A stretch of DNA of 64,000 bases, from positions 234,501 to 298,500 of the forward strand of contig JAGTXO010000034.1 in the NCBI GenBank assembly GCA_019448385.1, given 5' to 3'. Of the stretch, positions 51,122 to 64,000 are shown piece after piece (positions within the stretch are counted from its first letter, which is position 1; every line of letters starts with the position of its first letter). A program made the position numbers and the translations under genes. The notes under the pieces were generated by a model. That model saw nothing but the letters and a program-made list of their open reading frames with translations. It ran no database searches and had not been told where the DNA came from. The DNA comes from Diacronema lutheri. Taxonomy: Eukaryota; Haptophyta; Pavlovophyceae; Pavlovales; Pavlovaceae.

Positions 51122-53542
51122 ATGAGCGCGGAGCGCGGCGTGCACGCGCTGCTCGCCTCGCACCTGCTCTCCGCATGGGGCGACCAGATGTGGCAGTTTG
51201 CGGTCCCGGTCCTGATCGCCGAGCTCTTCGACTCGCCGATCGCCGCGGCCGCGTCATTCAACGCCGCGGTCTTTGGCTCGTGCGTCGTGACGGTGCCCGC
51301 GCTTGGCGCGTGGCTCGATCGGACGGAGCGGCTTGGCGCGGTACGCACGGCGCTGCTCGCTTCGAATGCCTGTATCGCGGCTGTGTGCGCGCTGCTAGCG
51401 CTCCTCCCGCGCCTCGCGCCGCCATCGCGCGTCGGGTTTGGCGTCGCGTGTGCACTCGCGCTCGCGCTCAGCTGCGCCGCCGAGGCGATGGGCCGAGCCA
51501 AGGCGCTCGCGCTCACGCGCGACTGGGTGGTGCAGCTGTGCGCCACCGACGGCGCGCGCTTGGCCTCGCTCAACATTGTGATGCAGCGAATTGACCTCTG
51601 CGCAAAGGTGCTGGCACCCGCCCTCGTCGGCGTCGCGCTCGGCGCGCTTGGCACGGTCGGCGCGGCCGACGGCGCCGATGCGCGCGCGCGGAGGGCGGCG
51701 CGCGTGCGGCTCGGCGCGGTGCTCGTCGGCGCGTGGAACGTGCTCTCCCTCCCGGCCGAGCTCGCGCTCACCGCCGCGTGCTACCGCGCGCATCGCGCGC
51801 AGCTCGCTCGGCCGTGCGCGGCCGACGTGGCCGCCGCAGGCGACGCGGACGGCGCGGACGCGCGAGCGCACGCTGAGGCGCAGGTGCACGCGCACGCGGA
51901 CGGGACGGTGCACGCGCACGTGCACGGCTTGCAGCGCCACGCGCACCCGACGACGCCGCCCGCGCGCGAGCACGGCGGCGCGCACGGCGGCGGCCGCGTG
52001 CATATCGACGAATGGCACATCCACGCCCGCGACGAAGGCTCGTGCGCAGAGGCCGCCATTACTGACGCGCGGTCGAGCGACGCGTCGATGCGTGCCGCAG
52101 ATGCGCCTGGTCACGCGCGCTCGCCTCCAGTCGAGCGCGCACTTGGAGAAATGATGGCGTCGCCCGCCAAGGGCACGTGCGGCAGGGCAGGCGCCCCGAA
52201 CGGGCACGTGCCGGCCGCGCCCTTGCGCTGCTGGGCGCGCGGGGTGGCCGAGCCGCAGTGGCACGAGCACGGCGACGAGTTGCACGCGCACGCGCACGAC
52301 CCGGACGCGAACGTGCACGTCATCCTCCTCCTCTCGCGCGCCGACGACAGCGCACCGGACGTCCGAGCGCGCGACACAGAGCGCGGGAGCGGCGTCGCTG
52401 CTCGGGCAGCGCGTGGCGGTGGCGGCGGCGCGTGCGCGCCTTGCGCGCGCGCGCAAACGGCGGCGCGCGCGACGGGCGCGCGCTGGCGTGCCTTCTTCGC
52501 GCACCCGGTCGCGGGCGCGAGCGTGGCGTTCTGTCTTCTCTTCCTCACCGTGCTCGACAACGGCACGCTGGTCGCCACGTACTTGCTCTCCCAAGGCGTG
52601 CGCCCGGCGGTGCTCGGCGCGGCGCACGCGGCGGACGCGGCGGCCGGGTTGCTCGGCACCGTCGCCTTCGCGCCGCTCGTCGCGCGCCTCGGCGGCGGCG
52701 TCGAGCGCGCCGGCCTCGCGTCGATCTGGGCTTTCTGGCTCACCCTCGCACCGGCGGGCGCTCTCTTCGCGGCCGCGGCGCGCGCACGCGCGGGCGAGCC
52801 GGGCGACGTCGGCGAGGCGCGCGCGGCGTCGGTGCGCGCGCAGCACGCGCTGCTTGGCTGCATGGTGTGCGCGCGCGCGGCGCTGTGGAGCTTCGACCTT
52901 GCGCACACGCAGAGCATGCAGCAGCGCGTCGAGGCGGCACGGCGCGGCGCCATGGGCGGCTGCCAGGTCTCACTTTCAAATGCGGCGTACGTCCTTGTGC
53001 AACTCGCGGCGCTCGGCGCGCGCCGGCCCGAGCAGTTTGGCGCGCTGCTTGCGCTCAGCCTGGGCGCGGTACTCGCGGCCGCGCTGCTCTATACGGTTTG
53101 GTTTGCAACCGTCGTGCGCGATGGCGCGGGCGGCAGCTGCTGCGGTCAGGGCGGCGAGCGCGCGCGCGGCGCCGCCGGACTGCGCCGCAGCGGCGCGAGC
53201 GGCGGCGCGCATGGCGGCCGGTACGGCGCGTACGGCGAGGCTGGCGCGCGCGACGGCGCGCTCCGTCGCGCGCACGAGGGCGACGAGGAGGGCGCGGACG
53301 GTGGCGTGCAGCTCGAGCCATGGGCGCCGCAGTCCAGACAGGCACAGAGCGCCGTGGCCGGGAAGTCGGATGGGCCCAACACCGCGGAGGCTGCGGCTGC
53401 TCAGCGGCCCGTCAGCGCGGTGGATGGGCCGAGGTGCCTCGCGAACTCGGGCAGGCCGCACGGGTGCAGCGCCCGCGCGCTCGGTGAGGCGCTCGTCGGC
53501 GCTGGCGCCCTTCGCAGCGACGCGCCAACCGACGCACACTGA
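51122..53542 (+). CDS. Ferroportin-type iron exporter (SLC40) with His-rich loops
   Basis: Single exon of 806 residues, about twelve membrane helices. Family landmarks: LSAWGDQMWQFAVPVLIAEL in helix 1 with the metal-site Asp, IVMQRIDLCAKVLAPALVG in helix 5 with the second conserved Asp, VLVGAWNVLSLPAE, and in the C-terminal lobe TVLDNGTLVATYLLSQGV, AALWSFDLAHTQSMQQRVE and SLSNAAYVLVQLAAL. Ferroportins export Fe2+ across plasma or vacuolar membranes. Two long loops are unusually rich in His: HAHADGTVHAHVHG with more His pairs near residues 255-285, and EHGDELHAHAHD near 380-400. These resemble the metal-binding loops of ZIP and CDF transporters. The C-terminal tail is Gly/Ala-rich. The length (typical about 500-570) reflects these inserts. 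Confidence 0.88.
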   Translation: MSAERGVHALLASHLLSAWGDQMWQFAVPVLIAELFDSPIAAAASFNAAVFGSCVVTVPALGAWLDRTERLGAVRTALLASNACIAAVCALLALLPRLAPPSRVGFGVACALALALSCAAEAMGRAKALALTRDWVVQLCATDGARLASLNIVMQRIDLCAKVLAPALVGVALGALGTVGAADGADARARRAARVRLGAVLVGAWNVLSLPAELALTAACYRAHRAQLARPCAADVAAAGDADGADARAHAEAQVHAHADGTVHAHVHGLQRHAHPTTPPAREHGGAHGGGRVHIDEWHIHARDEGSCAEAAITDARSSDASMRAADAPGHARSPPVERALGEMMASPAKGTCGRAGAPNGHVPAAPLRCWARGVAEPQWHEHGDELHAHAHDPDANVHVILLLSRADDSAPDVRARDTERGSGVAARAARGGGGGACAPCARAQTAARATGARWRAFFAHPVAGASVAFCLLFLTVLDNGTLVATYLLSQGVRPAVLGAAHAADAAAGLLGTVAFAPLVARLGGGVERAGLASIWAFWLTLAPAGALFAAAARARAGEPGDVGEARAASVRAQHALLGCMVCARAALWSFDLAHTQSMQQRVEAARRGAMGGCQVSLSNAAYVLVQLAALGARRPEQFGALLALSLGAVLAAALLYTVWFATVVRDGAGGSCCGQGGERARGAAGLRRSGASGGAHGGRYGAYGEAGARDGALRRAHEGDEEGADGGVQLEPWAPQSRQAQSAVAGKSDGPNTAEAAAAQRPVSAVDGPRCLANSGRPHGCSARALGEALVGAGALRSDAPTDAH

Positions 53543-53584
53543 CATTTTAAAAGTGAGAAGGGGGTTGTGCGCACGTCACATCAC

Positions 53585-54598
53585 TCACGCCGCCCGCGGC
53601 ACCGGCGGCGCCGCCTGTCGGCGCGCCGCGTCCACGTCCGCGAGGTAGAAGACGACCGTGCTCGCGCCGACGCGCTTGCGCTGCACGATGCCGCGCCCGC
53701 ACAGATAGCGCTCAACAAAGGGCCAGTGCACGGATCGGTCGACGAGGCCGCTCGCGCCGCGCCGGTCGAGCGCGCGCGCGCGCTCGCCCGGCCGCGGCCG
53801 CTTGCGCGCGGCGGCCGAGCCGCCCGCTGCGATGAGGCTCTCGCGCAGCTCGGCGGCGGGTAGCTCGTGGAAGGCGCGCTTGGCCAGAATGGCGACTGCG
53901 GCGCGGCGCACGGCGCCGAGCTCGCTCGCGAGGCCGCCGAGCGCCGGCAACGCCCACGCCCACTGGCGCGAGTCGGCGTCGGACGCGGCGGGCTGGTCCG
54001 TGCGTCTGACGAGCACGCCGACGCGACACAGCTCGGAGGCGGCGGCGGCGGCGGGCGCGCCGCGCCCAAATGCGCGCTCGAGATCAGCGTCGCGCACGGC
54101 GCCGCGGCAGCGGCCGACGAGCGCGCGCGCGGCGACGACGAGCACGTGCGCGGTGTCGCGCACGGCGACGGCCACGCCGGCGCTGCCAGCGGCGCCGCTG
54201 CCGGCTCGCGACGCACCAGCCACGGCTGCGGCGGCGCCGCGCGCCGCGGCGGACGGCGCGGCGTCGCTCGCGAGCCGCGCGAGCTCGGCGGCGAGGTGTT
54301 CGGTGTGGACGATGGCGTCGTCGCCAGTCGCGCGCAGGTGAAGAGTGGTGAAGCGAGCATCCTTTGCAAGCCGCGCGTCGAGCGCCGCGTCCACCGCCGC
54401 GCGGTCGGGCAGGAGCGCGTGGAGCTGCGCGCGCAGCGCGAGCGGCGGCAGGCCGAGCGACGGCGGGAAGTCGGCGAAGAGCGCGCCAAGCGAAACATCG
54501 AGGTCGGTGAGCGCCTCGAGCTCGGCAAACTCGGCGTCATCCACCACCTCCACCGCGAACGACGCCGAGCCGCGCTTGGCGCGCCGCCGCGGGAACAT
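53585..54598 (-). CDS. STK19-like winged-helix protein
   Basis: Single exon of 337 residues from the ATG at 54598, starting with a basic MFPRRRAKRG. The body matches the STK19 pattern of three winged-helix domains: ALRAQLHALLPDRAAVDAAL, then a region around HVLVVAARALVGRCRG, AASELCRVGVLVRRTD, WAWALPALGGLASEL, AILAKRAFHELPAAELRESL, and GLVDRSVHWPFVERYLCGRG before a final beta strand. Despite its name STK19 is not a kinase; it is a nuclear DNA-binding factor linked to transcription-coupled repair. The gene is convergent with ferroportin, with 42 bp between stop codons, so 3' UTRs must overlap. Confidence 0.78.
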   Translation of the reverse strand: MFPRRRAKRGSASFAVEVVDDAEFAELEALTDLDVSLGALFADFPPSLGLPPLALRAQLHALLPDRAAVDAALDARLAKDARFTTLHLRATGDDAIVHTEHLAAELARLASDAAPSAAARGAAAAVAGASRAGSGAAGSAGVAVAVRDTAHVLVVAARALVGRCRGAVRDADLERAFGRGAPAAAAASELCRVGVLVRRTDQPAASDADSRQWAWALPALGGLASELGAVRRAAVAILAKRAFHELPAAELRESLIAAGGSAAARKRPRPGERARALDRRGASGLVDRSVHWPFVERYLCGRGIVQRKRVGASTVVFYLADVDAARRQAAPPVPRAA

Positions 54599-54846
54599 GC
54601 GCCCGCCTTGTGAGCTGTTCCGCGCGCTCACAGCATCGCCGCCGCCATTATTATACTAACGACGCTTACAGGCGGGTCAGCAGGAGGGGCGCGCACGGGG
54701 CCGAGGCTGGACAAACGGAGCGAGCGAAAGGGCGCACGCAACATCAGGCCGAAATCAGGGCGTCGACCCTGTGCACGCCGGCAGCGGGAACGGCCGGGAC
54801 GGCAAGGACGTGGCAGGACGCGTCATGGGCGGACACCCACACACGC
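54599..54846. other. Intergenic region carrying a dispersed repeat
   Basis: Upstream of the STK19-like gene. Apart from the repeat at 54659-54842, no coding signal is visible. Confidence 0.5.
54659..54842 (+). repeat. Dispersed repeat, copy 1
   Basis: About 180 bp, clearly similar to 62799-62970 in the same orientation. Shared words include GACGCTTACA, AGCAGGAGGGGCG, ACGGAGCGAGCGAA, TCAGGGCGTCGACC, TGTGCACGCCGGCAGCGG and ATGGGCGGACACCCACAC. Differences are scattered substitutions and small indels. Confidence 0.85.
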
Positions 54847-55179
54847 CTAGCCACCCCTCGCCGGCCCCCGCCGGCCGCCGCCGCCGTCGCCGCGCCGGAA
54901 GCAGAGGCCGTCCACACCGCCGCAGGCGTCCACATCCGCCTGGACGCCGTGAGCCGCGTGGCGGTGCGGCGGCGCCTGTCCGCGCGCCATCTGCGCGCGC
55001 GCGAGCAGGAGCTGCGCGTGCCCACGCACGACGCACGCGGCGAGCTGGAGGCGCATGTGGCGCTCGAGGGCCGCGCGGGCGACGTCGCGCGAGGGCGCGC
55101 CCATGCGCGCCATCCACGCGTCCGCGCCCATGTGCGAGAAGGTGGCGAGCATAGTATGACGGGGAGACCCGGAAAACAT
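54847..55179 (-). CDS. Possible small helical protein
   Basis: A 110-residue frame from the ATG at 55179 (MFSGSPRHTMLATFSHMGAD). The middle is helical and has high third-position GC (ARAALERHMRLQLAACVVRG, HAQLLLARAQMARG). The C-terminus is Gly-rich and low-complexity. It lies in a 600-bp gap and is divergent from the PI4K gene. I recognise no family, so the call depends on coding bias only. Confidence 0.35.
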   Translation of the reverse strand: MFSGSPRHTMLATFSHMGADAWMARMGAPSRDVARAALERHMRLQLAACVVRGHAQLLLARAQMARGQAPPHRHAAHGVQADVDACGGVDGLCFRRGDGGGGRRGPARGG

Positions 55180-55442
55180 GGCGGCGGCCCTTCGCCCCCG
55201 TCCTCCGTCAGTCGTCAAGCTCGCACACGCTGAAGGCCGACGCGCGGATGCATCTGCAGCCGAAGTCAGCAGCCAAAGGCGCTCGTCCCGCGGTGGACAG
55301 TGGAGGACGAGTTGCGGTCAAACCCGTTGACTACGCAGCCCGCGCGAGCGGGAGTCGGACAGCCACGACTGAGAGCGTTACAGTGAGACTCACACCGTCA
55401 CACGTCGTTTGCGGCGGAACTCACGAATCGAATCGGGAGGAC

Positions 55443-62573
<7,131 letters not shown>

Positions 62574-62611
62574 GCCTCCGAGGGCAGAGGGAGGCATCTA
62601 GCAGGCGCACG

Positions 62612-62646
62612 ACCACCGCGGATTCGTATCACCGCTGCGTGCAGGG
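62612..62646 (+). repeat. Partial duplicate of the end of PI4K exon 14
   Basis: GATTCGTATCACCGCTGCGT, then GCAGGGCA, repeats the coding end of exon 14 (GATTCATATCAGCGCTGCGT, then GCAGGGCA at about 62536-62562) with two mismatches, about 80 bp downstream. Confidence 0.85.
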
Positions 62647-62798
62647 CAGCTGTCTCGAATGGAATGAAACCCAGCGCGGCCGTGCGACAAATGCACCAGG
62701 AGCCCATCACGCCCATGCGCATGCCTTGCCGCCTCAGCCGTGCGCAAGATCGTCACCCGGTCGGGCTCTCCAGCGTCCGGTCAGCCACGACCAAACGA

Positions 62799-62970
62799 AC
62801 GACGCTTACAAGCGGGCCAGCAGGAGGGGCGTGCACGGGTCCGAGGCGTGACGAACGGAGCGAGCGAATGTGTGCACGCAGCTGAGTCCGAAGTCAGGGC
62901 GTCGACCTTGTGCACGCCGGCAGCGGGGACGGCCGAGGGGGTTGGACGCGGCATGGGCGGACACCCACAC
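62799..62970 (+). repeat. Dispersed repeat, copy 2
   Basis: Second copy of the roughly 180-bp repeat at 54659-54842, same orientation. It is placed downstream of PI4K, so the two copies flank the PI4K gene. Confidence 0.85.
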
Positions 62971-63300
62971 AGGGAGGAAAGGCGGCAAATAAGAACGCAC
63001 AGATACCGCGAGAGCTGCAAAACCGGGCAGCAGGTGTGGTCGGCCAGACTTGCCTTCCATGTCGCCGTCAAATGGCCCAGCCTGCCCATCTGCCATACAC
63101 CGTCACCCAGAGCGCGCGTCCGCGTGCTGCTCATCTTGGTCGCGAGCGCGCGCGTGTCCTTCAAACGCTTGATTTCATGTGGCGGAACCCCGGGCATCAC
63201 CTGGTCGCGCGCCTGAGAGTGCTCGATGGCGCAAAGCTGCTGCTTTGTCATCCTCGCCGCGCAGAGCTCACGTTCAAGTGCGCGAGCTTTAACGCCGTGC

Positions 63301-63566
63301 TCAGCGTGAGCGGTGGGCAAGGTATATGCAACGAGCGTACTCGGTCCGGTTCGGCACGCTCGCTGCTCGCGCGTCGAGCTGAGGGGTGAGCTCAGCGGCT
63401 TCAATTGTTGCTTCGTCAGCCGGTTCGGCGTCCGACCAGCAGCGACACTTCTTGGTGCCGACCACGCACGACTTGCCGTACCCTGAGAGCATGTGCGTCG
63501 CGGTAAAGCACGCCGGCGCGCCGTCGCACTTGCCACCTGCGTGCGCAAGCGTGAGGATGGAAAGAA

Positions 63567-63604
<38 letters not shown>

Positions 63605-64000
63605 AGGGATCGGAAGTGGACGGCAAGCTTGCGCTCGGCCTGTGCTCATGGATGCCGTGGTGCACACGGCACCGGAGCTGCTTACGGCGGGCGAAGGCGC
63701 GCAAGGTGCTGCGCACAACGTGCGGTGGTGCTGCGCGGCGCGGCGCGCTGCGTACCGCAGAAGGGCGCCGTGCCCTTCTGATCGCCCCGAGCGTAGCCGG
63801 CGGAGAGGCACCAGTCGTTGCACGACGGATGGTCGGGCATGCGCGGCGTGGGCTCGGCGGCGGGTGTCCTGCGCGCGCAACAGCACCGCTTTCTGCCTAT
63901 CGCGCAGCCGTGGCCATAGTCGCTGAAGAAATCGGCCGCGGTCGAGCACGCGCCATCGCAATTACCGTCGCATTCGCCGTCGCACCTTGGCACTGAGCCG
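63301..64000 (-). CDS. Cysteine-rich repeat protein (5' end outside window)
   Basis: Two exons, from beyond 64000 to 63756 and 63536-63301, join within a Gly codon across an intron that carries a long homopolymer at 63568-63603. The translation holds two related modules: CDGACSTAADFFSDYGHGC, then AIGRKRCCCA, and CDGAPACFTATHMLSGYGKS, then CVVGTKKCRCW. Each has a CDG start, an aromatic-Gly-Tyr-Gly turn and a basic C-x-C end. More CDG triplets (CDGECDGNCDGAC) lie at the right edge. Disulphide-bonded secreted modules are likely, but no signal peptide can be seen because the start is missing. No family is recognised. The stop at 63301 assumes no further 3' intron. Confidence 0.6.
63568..63603. 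repeat. G homopolymer in the intron of the Cys-rich gene
   Basis: About 35 consecutive G on the plus strand, which is a C-run in the sense of the minus-strand gene, close to its 3' splice site at 63537. Confidence 0.9.

Larger units (their letters stand above)
62574..63300. other. Spacer with duplicated exon end and dispersed repeat
   Basis: Region between the PI4K stop and the Cys-rich gene. It contains the partial PI4K exon duplication (62612-62646) and dispersed repeat copy 2 (62799-62970). The minus strand has a long open frame through 62781-63716 that crosses the repeat and shows TKQQL twice, but no recognisable domain. It is not called as a gene. Confidence 0.5.

Noticed and set aside
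51395-52906. 503-residue minus-strand frame across ferroportin
   Set aside because: Arg/Ala/Glu-rich shadow with no domain, opposite a recognised transporter.
62781-63716. 311-residue minus-strand frame
   Set aside because: It crosses a dispersed repeat and overlaps exons of the Cys-rich gene in another frame; no domain visible.

Overview
The window is nuclear DNA of a very GC-rich eukaryote that is dense in genes. Almost every gene has short GT-AG introns full of homopolymer C/G tracts and minisatellites. A type-1 rhodopsin proton pump, apparently plastid-targeted proteins, an animal-type Na+/Ca2+ exchanger, secreted proteins with SPP-rich linkers and strong third-position GC bias together suggest a unicellular alga. 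A haptophyte (perhaps a pavlovophyte) is my best guess. This is inference from gene content and composition, not a database match.

Layout. 303-6605 (-): 5'/middle part of a large secreted MAM/RCC1-repeat protein that continues past the left edge. 6720-8513 (+): F-box-like protein. 8533-8727: fragment of a PIF1/Helitron-type helicase. 8917-10700: putative mobile unit bounded by 17-bp direct repeats, with one unrecognised coiled-coil/zinc-ribbon gene. 11129-19489 (-): NCX-family Na+/Ca2+ exchanger in 12 exons. 19582-24528: complete hAT-superfamily transposon (8-bp target duplication, 11-bp inverted repeats, two-exon transposase, extra genes), inserted 85 bp upstream of the exchanger ATG. 24634-29836 (-): one protein fusing a ViaA-like VWA domain to a RavA/MoxR AAA+ ATPase. 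29852-30370 (+): small, probably plastid-targeted protein, head to head with the fusion gene. 30652-38523 (+): M16 insulysin-type metalloprotease, 14 exons. 38821-39634 (-): proton-pumping rhodopsin. 39840-40709 (+): coiled-coil protein. 40851-43358 (-): membrane-anchored SGNH hydrolase-like protein. 43923-45017 (-): J-domain protein, probably plastid-targeted. 45090-46464 (+): COX15 haem A synthase. 46712-50890 (+): secreted subtilisin with four C-terminal repeat modules. 51122-53542 (+): ferroportin with His-rich loops. 53585-54598 (-): STK19-like winged-helix protein. 54847-55179 (-): possible small gene. 55443-62573 (+): PI4-kinase type III beta, 14 exons. 63301->64000 (-): Cys-rich protein running off the right edge.

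The genes do not form one pathway; this is an ordinary mixed eukaryotic locus. Linked themes are membrane ion handling (NCX, ferroportin, rhodopsin), mitochondrial and plastid maintenance (COX15, J protein) and secreted or cell-surface proteins (MAM/RCC1, subtilisin, SGNH). Exon structures were rebuilt by joining reading frames at GT-AG borders so that conserved family motifs become continuous. For the insulysin, PI4K, COX15, subtilisin, rhodopsin, RavA-ViaA and hAT genes the joined lengths are exact multiples of three. The features most worth following up are the ViaA-RavA fusion, the hAT element with its extra genes, the unusual GTGCGC donor consensus, the polarised G/C runs in introns, and the exchanger frame breaks confined to homopolymers.
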